Assembly: GCA_902725215.1 (NCBI GenBank)
Contig: CACUVI010000027.1
Span: 235,455 to 299,454 of the forward strand
Reading direction: 5' to 3'
DNA length: 64,000 bases
DNA from: Rhodospirillaceae bacterium LM-1
Lineage (GTDB): Bacteria > Pseudomonadota > Alphaproteobacteria > Rhodospirillales > WMHbin7
Shown: positions 47,634 through 57,189 of the stretch, piece by piece
Layout of the letters: each line of letters begins with the position of its first letter
How positions within the stretch are numbered: the first letter of the stretch is position 1
The notes under the pieces: generated by a model
Told to the model about the DNA's origin: nothing
The model's database searches: none
Seen by the model: only the letters and a program-made list of their open reading frames with translations
Made by a program: the position numbers and the translations under genes

Positions 47634-47993
47634 ATGGCTAAACAAAGATCAATGACGGTTTGCATTCACGATATGGCAGGGGCCGTTTCGGCGCTGAAGA
47701 CGGCGCGCGAACAGGGTTGTTTGTTGATTCTTGAAAGCCCGCCGCGGGTGGCGGAAATTCAGGGAACAGCCTGGTTTCTGGCCCTGGTGGACGAGGCCAA
47801 GGCAGTTGTTTCCGGCGTTGCCGTTCAGACCCTGGTCGATGCAGGACCTGCCTGCGCTCTGGCGATGGACGCCTTGGAACGCGGGGCGGATGTCGTGCGC
47901 ATCGATGCAGGCATGAAAAGCGCTGGAAAATTGATGGATATTGCAAAAGCCCAAGGGGCCAGGATCGAAATAAAAAGGAAGCCAAAGCGATGA
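47634..47993 (+). CDS. Hypothetical protein encoded with thiE
   Basis: This ORF of about 119 residues runs [31 protein letters not shown] and ends [13 protein letters not shown] 47652 is an alternative start. No family was recognised, though the segment [31 protein letters not shown] looks like a short alpha/beta domain. It overlaps thiE by four bases (ATGA), so a link to thiamine synthesis is possible but unproven. Confidence 0.55.
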   Translation: MAKQRSMTVCIHDMAGAVSALKTAREQGCLLILESPPRVAEIQGTAWFLALVDEAKAVVSGVAVQTLVDAGPACALAMDALERGADVVRIDAGMKSAGKLMDIAKAQGARIEIKRKPKR

Positions 47994-48634
47994 CCAAACA
48001 ACCGGCCTGCCGCTTGTATCTGATCACCCCACCCGTCATCCCCGACCTGGATCGCTTTGCCGCAACCCTGACCGAGGCGCTGGAGGCGGGCGACGTGGCC
48101 GTGGTGCAATTGCGCCTGAAAAATTGCCTGGATGCCGACATTCTGGCGGCGGCTCAAATTCTGGGTCCGCTTGCGCAATCGCATGGGGCGGCGTTTCTGC
48201 TGAATGATCGGCCCGATCTGGCCAAGGCTTGCCAAGCAGATGGCGTGCATGTCGGCCAAGAAGACGCTTCTTACGCCGAAGCTAGACGCATCATGGGACC
48301 CAAGGCCATTGTCGGCGTCACCTGCCACGATTCCCGCCATTTGGCGATGGAAGCGGGTGATGCCGGGGCTGATTACGTGGCTTTCGGCGCTTTCTATCCC
48401 ACCTCGACCAAAGAGGCAAAAAGCAGGGCCTTGCCTGAAATTTTGCAATGGTGGCGCGAGATAACGGTGGTGCCATCGGTCGCCATCGGCGGCATCACGC
48501 CGGAAAATGCCGCCCCATTAGTACAGGCGGGCGCCGATTTTCTGGCCGTCTCGTCAGGCGTGTGGGCGCATCCGGGCGGAGCGGGGGCAGGGGTGCGGGC
48601 GATGAACGAGGCGATCAGGTCGGCGTCGCGCTAG
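47990..48634 (+). CDS. thiE: Thiamine-phosphate synthase
   Basis: The 214-residue TIM barrel has the ThiE features: [63 protein letters not shown] and [24 protein letters not shown]. It couples the thiazole phosphate and HMP diphosphate moieties to form thiamine phosphate. Its 3' end overlaps the convergent gene by 20 bases. Confidence 0.9.
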   Translation: MTKQPACRLYLITPPVIPDLDRFAATLTEALEAGDVAVVQLRLKNCLDADILAAAQILGPLAQSHGAAFLLNDRPDLAKACQADGVHVGQEDASYAEARRIMGPKAIVGVTCHDSRHLAMEAGDAGADYVAFGAFYPTSTKEAKSRALPEILQWWREITVVPSVAIGGITPENAAPLVQAGADFLAVSSGVWAHPGGAGAGVRAMNEAIRSASR

Positions 48635-49739
48635 CTTTGGTTTTCGCCAGCCATTCTTGCATGCTGGGCAGGATCGCCTTGCAAGTCATGTCAGCATAGA
48701 CCTTCAACTGGTCGGGTTCTTTCTTCAAATGCACGAAACTTTCGACCAAACGGTGCATGACGTCGAAGGCGAAACTTTTTTGCGACAGAATCATTTCCAG
48801 ATCGTCGCCGAAATTGCCCCTGAAGGCCTCCATCATGGCGTTGATCTTGTCGATGTTGAGACGCTCGAACTCGACCAAACATTCGGGGGCGATGTAGGCC
48901 AGCGCATCGCCGAACAGCCTGAGCTTGGCTTTTTCGAATGAAGCAAGGGCGTTGAAATATTGCTGTTCGCGGCCAAAAAATATCCAGGCTTTGTCGCCCA
49001 GCAATGAGCGGAAGAATTTGTACATGTCGGCGTTCCAGTAGATCACGCCTTCGATGGCCTTGGGATTGTCCGAGATCAGCTTTACGAAGTCGCCGCCCAC
49101 CACCTGGCGGGCCTTGCGCACCTGCGCCGGATCAAGCCTTCCGGCCTGGGCGATCGCCTTGGCGTCCTTCAAAAGGGTCAGTTCCGGCCCCAACTCCATG
49201 ACGTGCTGGTAGGTCAGCGAATCGCGATAGACCTGCAACAGCGGAATCTGCCAGTCATAGGCCAGATACTTCGCCAGTTCCGACAGTTTGCGCTCCTCGT
49301 TCGTGCGCGAGGGGGCTTCCGACTTGGCTTCCGACTTGCGAAACAGCGATCCGATGCCGCCCTTTTTCTCCTCGACCGGTTTCTGGATGGCGCCTGAAAC
49401 GCCGAAATGGCGCTTGGCGGCGGTCAGAATCAGCAGGCGCTGCACTTGAGACAGGGAAACGCCACAGGCCAGTTCCGTTTCATCGTCGCGCACCGGCTGG
49501 CCCGATTTGGTCTTGACGATGTTGTCCACCAGTTCGCGATTGGCGCGGTAGATCTGGATGAATTGGTACAGAGCCGTCGGGTTTTCGATGAGGTTTTGAT
49601 AGCCGATCTCGGTCTTCACTTTCTTGGCGGCCTGAAAAGCGCCAAGGCACTGCTTCAACCCATCGACGATGGCGTTGCGCGTTTCTGGAGTGATATCGAC
49701 CGGCGGCAGAACGGTAGCCGTTGCCTGTGAGGCGTTCAT
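48615..49739 (-). CDS. Protein of unknown function
   Basis: The 374-residue protein has no recognised family. It is mostly helical, with a charged central linker ([25 protein letters not shown], about residues 118–142) and a well-conserved-looking C-terminal half rich in aromatic residues ([32 protein letters not shown] across 235–266). No signal peptide or membrane segment is seen. ATG 49739 is preferred; the frame could extend to a TTG at 49823. Its function cannot be inferred from its neighbours. Confidence 0.7.
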   Translation of the reverse strand: MNASQATATVLPPVDITPETRNAIVDGLKQCLGAFQAAKKVKTEIGYQNLIENPTALYQFIQIYRANRELVDNIVKTKSGQPVRDDETELACGVSLSQVQRLLILTAAKRHFGVSGAIQKPVEEKKGGIGSLFRKSEAKSEAPSRTNEERKLSELAKYLAYDWQIPLLQVYRDSLTYQHVMELGPELTLLKDAKAIAQAGRLDPAQVRKARQVVGGDFVKLISDNPKAIEGVIYWNADMYKFFRSLLGDKAWIFFGREQQYFNALASFEKAKLRLFGDALAYIAPECLVEFERLNIDKINAMMEAFRGNFGDDLEMILSQKSFAFDVMHRLVESFVHLKKEPDQLKVYADMTCKAILPSMQEWLAKTKASATPT

Positions 49740-49832
49740 AAGATAACCCGCATAATCATTCGTTTCTTTTTCTGCCGCCCCCGCGACCGCCCTTTCTTTA
49801 GAAAAAAGCGGCGTCAATTGCAAGCGTCGGCG

Positions 49833-50876
49833 CTAAGGTCTTATAACTGGCAGCCAAATCACGTCGTCAATTGTCCGGGCATGGACGGACAGCATCGCAA
49901 GGCGATCAAAGCCGAGCGCTATTCCAGCACTTTCCGGCATGAAAGACAAAGCAGAAAGAAAATCTTCATCGATGGGATAAATATCGCCGTATAACTGGCG
50001 TTTTAGGTGCTGATCGCGTTCGAACCGCCTGCGTTGTTCTTTGGAATCTGTCAACTCTCCGAAGGCGTTCGCCAGTTCAAGGCCAGATACGTACAGCTCG
50101 AAACGCTGCGCCAGTCGAGAATCCTTCAAATCAGGCTTGGCAAGCGCCGCCATGCATAATGGATAGCCGGTCAGGAAGGTGGGAGCGCCGACGCCCAGAT
50201 GCGGTTCAACATGTTCAAGAAAAATACGGAAATATATATCTTCCCAGCGGTCCGCCGGTGGCGCATCGATGCCGATGGTCTTGGCAGCTTCAGCCAAGGG
50301 GCGCGGATCGGGATCGTCGGGGTCGGTAATCGTGGACAGAAGATCGATGGCCGCGAATTCGAGAAAGGCTTCGCCGACGCTGATCCGTTGCCAAGGCAGA
50401 CCGGCGTCGCAATCTTTACCTTGCCAGGAAAAACGGTCGCGCCCCGCTGCCTGCAAGGACAGTTTCAACAGCGCTTCGCAGTCGGTCATCAAGGCGTCGA
50501 TCGGCTCGTTGGCCCTGTACCATTCCAGCATGGTGAATTCGGGGTGATGCGTTGGGCTGCGCTCTTCATTGCGAAAACAGCGAGCCAGTTGATAGAGGCG
50601 CGGCACGCCCGCCGCCAGCAGCTTCTTCATGGCGAATTCAGGCGAGGTGTGCAGATACATGCGCCCAGGCGAGGTTTCAAACGGCTCGTTCAGGTCGGTC
50701 GCAAAGGCCTTCAAATGCACTTCCAAGCCGGGAGACATTTGAAGACAGGGCGTCTCCACCTCGGCAAAACCCTGTTCATCGAACCAATTGCGCACGGTTT
50801 TTAGAATTCTGCCCCTAGCTTCAAGAAAGGGGCGGCGTTTGGCGAATGATTCTGTGTTCCAGGCGGGCAGGGACAT
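49833..50876 (-). CDS. epmA: EF-P–lysine ligase EpmA (lysyl-tRNA synthetase-like)
   Basis: The 347-residue protein is a class II LysRS catalytic core without the anticodon-binding domain. It shows RCFRNEERSPTHHPEFTMLEWYRA (motif 2, about residues 97–120), FELYVSGLELANAFGELTD and the motif 3 ALGFDRLAML. This is the EpmA/PoxA/GenX layout, which attaches (R)-beta-lysine to EF-P. The partner enzyme EpmB and EF-P are at 4307–5836. ATG 50876 (MSLPAWNTESFAKRRP) fits the family start. Confidence 0.92.
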   Translation of the reverse strand: MSLPAWNTESFAKRRPFLEARGRILKTVRNWFDEQGFAEVETPCLQMSPGLEVHLKAFATDLNEPFETSPGRMYLHTSPEFAMKKLLAAGVPRLYQLARCFRNEERSPTHHPEFTMLEWYRANEPIDALMTDCEALLKLSLQAAGRDRFSWQGKDCDAGLPWQRISVGEAFLEFAAIDLLSTITDPDDPDPRPLAEAAKTIGIDAPPADRWEDIYFRIFLEHVEPHLGVGAPTFLTGYPLCMAALAKPDLKDSRLAQRFELYVSGLELANAFGELTDSKEQRRRFERDQHLKRQLYGDIYPIDEDFLSALSFMPESAGIALGFDRLAMLSVHARTIDDVIWLPVIRP

Positions 50877-50880
50877 GCGC

Positions 50881-51270
50881 TTAGCTTTTCTGAAGGGCGA
50901 GAATTCCAGGTGCCGCTTCCAAATCGAAGGCCGCCACTTCCAAGGCCAGTTCATTCGCGAAGGACATAACTCGTTCATAAGCGCCAACGGGACCCAGGGC
51001 GGACAGAACGGCGCCGTTCATGGCGGACATGCTGTCCAGCAATTCGGCATGCCTTGCCATATGTTGGCCGCGCTTCGCATCCAAGCATTCTTCAAGCATG
51101 CGTTCTTCCTTGGCGAAATGAGATTCCAGGCTGGCCGTCACTTCCAACGATTGGTCTTCCAGCAAATTTGCGTCGGCGCCCTCCCTGGCGGCTCGGGCCA
51201 ATTCATCCAGCATCGCCATCAGAAAGCGGTGGTCGCTGTCCAAGGGCGGGAAATTGATCTCGATCATCAT
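50881..51270 (-). CDS. Hemerythrin-like protein 3
   Basis: The protein of about 129 residues has hemerythrin features: FPPLDSDHRFLMAMLDEL, LESHFAKEERMLEE (HxxxE) and HMARHAELL. The fourth-helix His ligands are not obvious, so the iron site may be incomplete. Its ATG (51270, or 51267) overlaps the stop of hemerythrin 4 (ATGA), with GGAGAG before it. It ends five bases before the epmA start. Confidence 0.78.
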   Translation of the reverse strand: MMIEINFPPLDSDHRFLMAMLDELARAAREGADANLLEDQSLEVTASLESHFAKEERMLEECLDAKRGQHMARHAELLDSMSAMNGAVLSALGPVGAYERVMSFANELALEVAAFDLEAAPGILALQKS

Positions 51271-51671
51271 CTCTCCGGGTGAAGCCAATGAACGTAATTT
51301 CGGTCGGCGTTTTGGATATGCACGCTCATCCAGTCAGAAAAGAAATCCAGTTCCGCCCGCGCGTCGGTCTGCTTCTCGGCGGAAAAACTGCTGGCATGCA
51401 GGCTGCTTAGACGTTCCAGGAATTCCTTATGCAATTCGATATGTTTGTCCAAGGCGGGATATCTGGTGCGGCGCATCAGTTCCTCCTCGCGGGCGAAATG
51501 TTCGGCTGCTCTCTTGATCAGTTCGTCAAGCGCCTTGGCGATGACTGAAGCCTCAGCCTCGCTCTCGATCAGGAATTCCACTTTGTTGAGGGCCTCGATC
51601 TTCCTGTGATGGTCGGCGTCGATATCATCGACGCCCAGCCGGAATACGCGTTCGTTCCATTCGATGGCCAT
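51267..51671 (-). CDS. Bacteriohemerythrin (hemerythrin-like protein 4)
   Basis: The 134-residue protein is a canonical single-domain bacteriohemerythrin: IEWNERVFRLGVDDIDADHHRKI, AEHFAREEELMRRTRYP (HxxxE), HIELHKEFL and the terminal HIQNADRNYVHWL. It binds O2 at a di-iron centre. It is translationally coupled to hemerythrin 3 and lies near the Anbu operon. Confidence 0.92.
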   Translation of the reverse strand: MAIEWNERVFRLGVDDIDADHHRKIEALNKVEFLIESEAEASVIAKALDELIKRAAEHFAREEELMRRTRYPALDKHIELHKEFLERLSSLHASSFSAEKQTDARAELDFFSDWMSVHIQNADRNYVHWLHPER

Positions 51672-51743
51672 GCCGCTTCTCCCATGGATTTTTATTTAGG
51701 ATCAGCATTGCGCAAATGGAAAGCCGGAGCAAGGCCGTAAATT

Positions 51744-52478
51744 TCAACCTTCTAATGGAAGGGGTGGAAGGCTTTCAAATGTCTTGCGAAGCGCGCTGCC
51801 CCAGCGGGCGCGCAGATCGGCGAAATAGGGATCTTTCTCGCCGATGCGCCGGATTTCCGGCTTTTTGAAATTGTCCTTGCGCATGATGAGAAGATCGATC
51901 GGCAGTCCCACCGAAATGTTCGAACGCATGGTGGAATCGAACGAGATCAGAATCAGTTTGCTGGCTTCGTCCATCGGCATGGCCATGGTCAGAAGACGGT
52001 CGAAGACGGGTTTTCCGTATTTGATTTCGCCAATCTGCAAGAATGGCGTTTCCGCCTGCGCCTCGATGAAATTGCCCGCCCCATAAATCTGAAACAGGCG
52101 CGGGCGTTCGCCCTTGATCTGGCCGCCCAGAAGGAAGGTGGCGTTGAATTCGGCATTGTGCTTTTTCAGAAAGTCAGCGTCCTGGTGGTATACTTCGCGC
52201 AGCGCCTTGCCGATGATTCCCGCCACCCTGAACATACTGGGCGCCTTGTCGATGTTCAGCTTGGCGTTCTTGCCGTGGCGCCACTCATCGATGACGGCGA
52301 CGGCCGTTTGGGTGATGGCCAGATTGCCCGCCGACAAAAGCACGATATTGCGCTTTCCCGGCACGTTGAAGATGGTCATTTTGCGAAAGCTGGCGACATT
52401 ATCGACGCCGGCATTGGTGCGCGTGTCGCTGGCCAACACCAGCCCCTGATCAAGAAGAACGCCGACGCAATATGTCAT
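51744..52478 (-). CDS. Anbu (proteasome-like) peptidase
   Basis: The 244-residue protein is an Anbu/bacterial proteasome homologue: MTYCVGVLLDQGLVLASDTRTNAG at the N-terminus (Thr2 nucleophile after Met removal), LLSAGNLAITQTAV and the Asp/Lys pattern of the proteasome beta fold. Anbu forms ring-like or helical assemblies. The next three genes upstream in transcription (ATP-grasp, alpha-E, transglutaminase) are its typical partners, so this is the standard Anbu operon. Confidence 0.92.
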   Translation of the reverse strand: MTYCVGVLLDQGLVLASDTRTNAGVDNVASFRKMTIFNVPGKRNIVLLSAGNLAITQTAVAVIDEWRHGKNAKLNIDKAPSMFRVAGIIGKALREVYHQDADFLKKHNAEFNATFLLGGQIKGERPRLFQIYGAGNFIEAQAETPFLQIGEIKYGKPVFDRLLTMAMPMDEASKLILISFDSTMRSNISVGLPIDLLIMRKDNFKKPEIRRIGEKDPYFADLRARWGSALRKTFESLPPLPLEG

Positions 52479-52505
52479 GTCATGCCTTTGGTTTAATTGA
52501 ACGAA

Positions 52506-53387
52506 TTACTGCTGGCTCTGCTCGGACTGTCTGCGGCGCGCCGTTTCCCTGGCGGTCTGGCGTTTGGGTTCGTGCGAAGCCTCGCCGACATGCACCAGAA
52601 CGTCAAGCGCCTCGCCGCGCCCGCCCTTGCGCATGCCGCGCACCGGGCAGGCGTCGAGATAGTCAAGCCCATGGGCAAGGCGCACATGCGCTTCGCCCGC
52701 CTGGGTGCGGTTGGCGACGTCGAAAGTGGCCCAGCCCGCTGCGCTTTCATCGTCGATCCAGGCTTCGGCCCAGGCGTGGCTGGCCATGCCTTCTTCGCCC
52801 AGCTTGGCTGTGCACAGATAGCCGCTGACATAGCGGGCCGGAATGCCCAGCGAGCGGCAACAGGCGATGAAGATGTGCGCATGATCCTGGCAGACGCCCG
52901 CCTTGTGGCCGAAGGCTTCGGACGCCTTGGTGGCGGCATCCGTGATGCCCGGTTGATAATCCACAAGATCCCTGATGGCGTGCATCAAATCGTCCAGTCC
53001 TTTGCGCCGCCCGCTCTGAAGCGGGATATTCAAGGACCGCGCAAAACCGGTCAGGGCGTCGTCGGCTTCGGTCAGGCGCGAGTTGCGCAGGTAAAGCGAT
53101 GGCGGGTGCAACTCGCCCGCGCCGGGCAGCAGATGCAGTACGTCGTCGCTTTCCACCTCGCCGGTGGCCATAAGCCGGATTTCCTCGTGCGGCTGGTCGA
53201 TCACCAAGACATGGGCCTGATTGCCGAAAGCGTCGGTCCAGGGCCGCAAGGGGGCCGGGGCCGACAATTTCCAGGACAGGACGCGTTGGCCGGGAACGGT
53301 GGGCGGCGTCAGGCGCAGATATTGGATGCTGTAGCTGGCGGGAGCCGCGTAGTGATAAACCGTTTCATGATGGATGTTGAGGCGCAT
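52506..53387 (-). CDS. Transglutaminase-like cysteine peptidase of the Anbu operon
   Basis: The 293-residue protein starts MRLNIHHETVYHYAAP and has the transglutaminase core triad: KAGVCQDHAHIF (Cys), ASHAWAEAWI (His) and FDVANRTQ (Asp). It has a bacterial transglutaminase N-terminal domain (SIQYLRLTPP). It likely cleaves or forms amide bonds made by the companion ATP-grasp enzyme. ATG 53387 lies 14 bases after the alpha-E stop. Confidence 0.9.
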   Translation of the reverse strand: MRLNIHHETVYHYAAPASYSIQYLRLTPPTVPGQRVLSWKLSAPAPLRPWTDAFGNQAHVLVIDQPHEEIRLMATGEVESDDVLHLLPGAGELHPPSLYLRNSRLTEADDALTGFARSLNIPLQSGRRKGLDDLMHAIRDLVDYQPGITDAATKASEAFGHKAGVCQDHAHIFIACCRSLGIPARYVSGYLCTAKLGEEGMASHAWAEAWIDDESAAGWATFDVANRTQAGEAHVRLAHGLDYLDACPVRGMRKGGRGEALDVLVHVGEASHEPKRQTARETARRRQSEQSQQ

Positions 53388-53401
53388 GTCGCTGCCGCTC
53401 C

Positions 53402-54337
53402 TTACACGGTCATCAGAAAATCGCGCCCGATCTGGACGCCAAGTCCGTTCAGGCGGTTGAGGATGACGCTCAGGAAATCGCCAACGCCCTGGCTTTCCAA
53501 ATGCTCGATGCGCGAATAGCGCAATTTCGCCTGCATTTCTCCGGCCAGACGCCGACATTCAAGATCGCGTCCCTGGCTTAGCGCGTCCAGCGCGTTCGTG
53601 ATCTGATCGAAGCAAAAGCGCAGCGAGCGCGGCATTTCGGCCTTCAGGATCAGAAGTTCGGCCACCCTTACGGGTTCGATGACGTCGCGATAGATCTGGG
53701 TATAGGCGCGAAAGGCGCTGACCGATCGCAGAACCGCTCCCCACTGGTAATAGGCGGTGCCGCCCTCGGGCGGAAGCGCGCCAAGGCTGCGATCCTTGGC
53801 CTGCAACAGGCGCGACGTGTTGTCGGCTCGTTCCAGGTGGGTGCCAAGCCTTAGGAAATGGAAGGCGTCGTTGTGCAGAAGCGTTGAATAGGCAACACCT
53901 CTGAACAGGTGCGAGCGCTCTTTCACCCAGTCGAAGACGGAGCGGGGGCCGCGTTCCAACAGGCTTTGGCGCGAGATGTTCTTCATTTCAAGCCAGGTGG
54001 TGTTCAGGCTTTCCCACAATTCGACCGACAGCGTGGCGCGCAGCGTTCTGGCATTTTCCCTGGACTGGTCGATGCACGACTTGATCGAATAGGGATGGCT
54101 GGTGTCCAGCGTCAGAAACACGATCACGCTGTCTTGATTGATGCCGCCATGCTTGGCCTTATAGGCGTCGGTGATGCCCAGAATATCGAGGGCGGATTGC
54201 CAGTCGGCGGCGGGATTGGCGTCTGCCGCGGGCAGCAGGGCGGCCCTGAAGCTGACGTCCAGCAGGCGCGACAGATTCTCGGCCCGCTCCATGTAGCGCC
54301 CGGTCCAGTAGAGGTTTTCGGCGGTGCGGCTCAGCAT
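53402..54337 (-). CDS. Alpha-E domain protein of the Anbu operon
   Basis: The 311-residue all-helical protein begins LSRTAENLYWTGRYMERAENLSRLLDV, the signature of alpha-E domain proteins (DUF403), and repeats Glu/Arg-rich helices (LRLGTHLERADNTSRLLQAK). It is always found with the circularly permuted ATP-grasp partner and is assumed to support its reaction. It lies two bases after the ATP-grasp stop. Confidence 0.92.
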   Translation of the reverse strand: MLSRTAENLYWTGRYMERAENLSRLLDVSFRAALLPAADANPAADWQSALDILGITDAYKAKHGGINQDSVIVFLTLDTSHPYSIKSCIDQSRENARTLRATLSVELWESLNTTWLEMKNISRQSLLERGPRSVFDWVKERSHLFRGVAYSTLLHNDAFHFLRLGTHLERADNTSRLLQAKDRSLGALPPEGGTAYYQWGAVLRSVSAFRAYTQIYRDVIEPVRVAELLILKAEMPRSLRFCFDQITNALDALSQGRDLECRRLAGEMQAKLRYSRIEHLESQGVGDFLSVILNRLNGLGVQIGRDFLMTV

Positions 54338-54339
54338 GC

Positions 54340-55794
54340 CTATTCCTCCAAGATCCAGGTGTCTTTGGTGCCGCCGCCCTGCGACGAATTGACCACCAAT
54401 GATCCCTTGCGCAGGGCAACGCGGGTCAAGCCGCCGGGCACGATCGAAATGCTGTGTTTGCCGTGCAAGATGAAGGGGCGCAGATCGACATGGCGGGGGG
54501 CGATCCCCTCGTCGGTGAAGGTGGGGCAGGTGGACAGGGCCAGCGTGGGCTGGGCGATATAGCCCTGGGGATTGGCCTTGATCTTGGCCCTGAAATCCTC
54601 GATCTCCTGCTTGCTGGCCTTCGGCCCCACCAGCATGCCATAGCCGCCGGACCCTTGCGTTTCCTTGACCACCAGTTCCGACAGATGGTCAAGGGCGTAG
54701 GCCAGATCGTCGGGTCGCTCCAAAAGCCAAGTCGGCACGTTTTGCAAGATCGGTTCTTCGCCCAGATAGAAGCGCACCATCTCGGGCACATAGGGATAAA
54801 CCGATTTGTCGTCGGCGACGCCGGTTCCCAGCGCATTGGCCAGCGTGACGCCCCCCTTGCGATAAACCGACAGCAAACCCGGCACGCCCAGCATTGAATC
54901 GGGATGGAAGGCCAGGGGATCGATGAATTCGTCGTCCAAGCGGCGATAGATCACGTCAACGCGCTTTGGTCCCATCGTGGTGCGCATGAAGACGGCGTCG
55001 TCTTGCACGAACAGGTCCTGGCCCTCGACCAGTTCGATCCCCATTTCCTCGGCCAGGAAGGCGTGTTCGAAATAGGCGCTGTTGTAGGGGCCGGGCGTCA
55101 AGAGCGCCACCACGGGGTCGCCGCCCGCATGGGCGGGAGCGACCGAGCGCAGCGTGCGCAACAATTCGTGCGGATAATGATCGATCGGCGCCACTTTGGC
55201 CTTGGCGAACAAATCGGGGAACAGGCGCATCATCACGGCCCGGTCTTCCAGCATGTAGGAGACGCCGGACGGCGTTCTAAGATTGTCTTCCAGAACGAAG
55301 AAATGATCGGGGTCGGTGCGCACGACGTCGATGCCCGCCACCTGCACATAGACGCCGCCCGGCACTTCGATGCCCTGCATTTCCGGTCGGTACAGATCGT
55401 TGTTCAGCACCTTGCCGACGGGAATTTTGCCAGCCTTCAGAATTTCCTGTTCGTGATAGATGTCGGACAGAAAGGCGTCCAGCGCCCGCACGCGTTGTTC
55501 CAGGCCCTTGGACAACTTGGCCCATTCGCTAGGCCCCAAGGCCCTGGGAATGATGTCGAAGGGGATCAGGCGCTCGGCGCCCGCGTCTTCGCCATAGACG
55601 TTGAAGGTGATGCCGATTCGCCGAAACAGAATTTCGGCTTCGCGTCGCTTGTCGTCGAGCAAGTCGGGGGGAGTCGCGTACAGCCATTCGGCAATCGCCT
55701 GATAGGCGGCGGCGACCATGCCCTTGGGTCCCCGCATTTCATCGAAAGCGTCCATGCATCCCTTGCCATTTGCCAAAGCGGCTTGCTCAGTCAC
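54340..55794 (-). CDS. Circularly permuted ATP-grasp protein of the Anbu operon
   Basis: The 484-residue protein belongs to the circularly permuted ATP-grasp type 2 family (DUF404/407): DIIPRALGPSEWAKLSKGLEQRVRAL, VLEDNLRTPSGVSYMLEDR, VDVIYRRLDDEFIDPLAF, LANALGTGVADDKSVYPYVP and VVKETQGSGGYGML (phosphate loop). It is thought to form peptide-like bonds. It leads the operon ATP-grasp–alpha-E–transglutaminase–Anbu. In 55795–55976 upstream nothing but promoter-like AT-rich sequence is seen. Confidence 0.92.
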   Translation of the reverse strand: MTEQAALANGKGCMDAFDEMRGPKGMVAAAYQAIAEWLYATPPDLLDDKRREAEILFRRIGITFNVYGEDAGAERLIPFDIIPRALGPSEWAKLSKGLEQRVRALDAFLSDIYHEQEILKAGKIPVGKVLNNDLYRPEMQGIEVPGGVYVQVAGIDVVRTDPDHFFVLEDNLRTPSGVSYMLEDRAVMMRLFPDLFAKAKVAPIDHYPHELLRTLRSVAPAHAGGDPVVALLTPGPYNSAYFEHAFLAEEMGIELVEGQDLFVQDDAVFMRTTMGPKRVDVIYRRLDDEFIDPLAFHPDSMLGVPGLLSVYRKGGVTLANALGTGVADDKSVYPYVPEMVRFYLGEEPILQNVPTWLLERPDDLAYALDHLSELVVKETQGSGGYGMLVGPKASKQEIEDFRAKIKANPQGYIAQPTLALSTCPTFTDEGIAPRHVDLRPFILHGKHSISIVPGGLTRVALRKGSLVVNSSQGGGTKDTWILEE

Positions 55795-55976
55795 TCATAG
55801 CACGCCGCATGCCAGCCATAACCCTTTGAATTATGCGGGCTTGAACATTATAGCGACTAAAAACTAGGCATGTTCTCCGGTCAAGCTATAAAAATATGCG
55901 CCCTGGCCTGCTTGCCGTTCAGCTTGCCGGGGGATAGGCTTGCCGGGCAAGAAGTCGCATCAGACAGGCGGGCCAG

Positions 55977-56153
55977 ATGAGCGCCAAGACAGTCCAAAGT
56001 CTTTTTTCCTGCGAATGTGGCGCTACGGCGATCGAATATGCCTTGATCGCCATGGGTGTTGGGGTGGCCATCATCGCTGCAACCTTTGCTTTAGGAACCG
56101 AGCTGGTGAATACATTCACCGATGTCCGCGACCTGCTTCAAGGAAGGCCATAG
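55977..56153 (+). CDS. flp: Flp-type pilin
   Basis: A 58-codon gene encodes SCECGATAIEYALIAMGVGVAI (over residues 12–33), the Flp/Fap prepilin pattern. The prepilin peptidase should cut after Gly15, leaving ATAIEY with the conserved Glu20-Tyr21 at the mature N-terminus, followed by a hydrophobic helix. The leader is short and charged. It precedes the Tad assembly genes and so is the probable major pilin. The prepilin peptidase gene is not in the window. Confidence 0.88.
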   Translation: MSAKTVQSLFSCECGATAIEYALIAMGVGVAIIAATFALGTELVNTFTDVRDLLQGRP

Positions 56154-56228
56154 ACTCCGATTTCCCGAGTCGCTGTGATGGCCGTCGCAGACCCTTCTTA
56201 ATGCTTCTGTTTTTCTGGAATTCTGGTA

Positions 56229-56275
56229 GGTTAACGTTCGGTTAACCAAAAGCCCGCTTGCCCATTGGCCAAGCG
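56229..56275 (+). promoter_or_regulatory. Palindrome and stem-loop between flp and cpaB
   Basis: A 19-base inverted repeat, GGTTAAC (56229–56235)–GTTCG–GTTAACC (56241–56247), is followed by a stem CGCTTG (56255–56260)…CAAGCG (56270–56275). The first is a candidate operator for cpaB; the second could be a weak terminator or an mRNA-stabilising stem that lets pilin be made in excess over the assembly proteins. No T tract follows, so full termination is unlikely. Confidence 0.45.
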
Positions 56276-56313
56276 GCGGCGGGGAAGTTTTAGGAACGGA
56301 TCAGTACGGGCGG

Positions 56314-57189
56314 ATGCGACCGATCACCATCATTCTTCTGGTAGCGGCCTTGGGTATCGCCGGGGTAACGGCGTTTTTAGCCAAGCGGGCGCTTAATCGT
56401 CCGCCGACGCCCCAAGCCGTGGCCGAACTTGCCGCCAAGCCCGCACCCATGTCGCAGGTGTTGGTCGCGGGGCGCGATCTGGCGACGGGAACCGTGCTGA
56501 AGGACGCCGATGTGAAATGGCAGTCCTGGCCCAATGAAGCCGTTGATCGTCGTTACATCGTCAAGCTGGGGTCGGGCGAGGAAGCCAAGAACGCCTTTGT
56601 CGGCGCCACCGTTCGCCACTCGTTTCTATCCGGCGAGCCGATGATGGCCAATCGCGTGTTTCGCCAGGAAGGGGCGGGGATGATGTCGGGAATCCTGTCG
56701 CCCGGCATGCGCGCCATCGGCCTGCAAGTGTCTCCGCAGTCGTCGGCGGGCGGATTCATCCTGCCGGGCGATCGTGTCGATGTAATCATGACGGCCGATT
56801 TGCGCCAAAGCACCGGTTCATCCGAAGACGTGACCAAGAAGGCCAAGTCCGAGACGGTGGTGCGCGATCTGCGCGTGCTGGCGGTCGATCAGAAAGTGGA
56901 CGACGTTCAGGCGATGGCGCAGGTCGCCAAGACCGTGACCTTGGAAGTTTCCCCCAAAGACGCCGAGACATTGTTGCAATCCGAGAAATCGGGCGAAATC
57001 ACGCTGGTTCTGCGCAGTCTGACGCCGGGACCCGGCGACGAGGGAGGGCCGCTTGCCGCCGCCGTGCAAGAAGCCGTGGAAGCCCCGCCACCCAGGCGCA
57101 CGGCGCCACGCCAGACGGATGGCGATTTCACGGGCGGGCAGGTCAAGGTTTACCGAGGCGCAGCGCCCACCATGGAGCAGGTGCGATGA
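56314..57189 (+). CDS. cpaB: Flp pilus assembly protein CpaB
   Basis: The 291-residue protein has an N-terminal membrane anchor (TIILLVAALGIAGVTAFLA), a SAF domain (VLVAGRDLATGTVLKDADVKW) and the RcpC/CpaB domain (GMRAIGLQVSPQSSAGGFILPGDRVDVIM). CpaB acts in the periplasm with the secretin. Its stop overlaps the start of cpaC by four bases (ATGA). Confidence 0.92.
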   Translation: MRPITIILLVAALGIAGVTAFLAKRALNRPPTPQAVAELAAKPAPMSQVLVAGRDLATGTVLKDADVKWQSWPNEAVDRRYIVKLGSGEEAKNAFVGATVRHSFLSGEPMMANRVFRQEGAGMMSGILSPGMRAIGLQVSPQSSAGGFILPGDRVDVIMTADLRQSTGSSEDVTKKAKSETVVRDLRVLAVDQKVDDVQAMAQVAKTVTLEVSPKDAETLLQSEKSGEITLVLRSLTPGPGDEGGPLAAAVQEAVEAPPPRRTAPRQTDGDFTGGQVKVYRGAAPTMEQVR

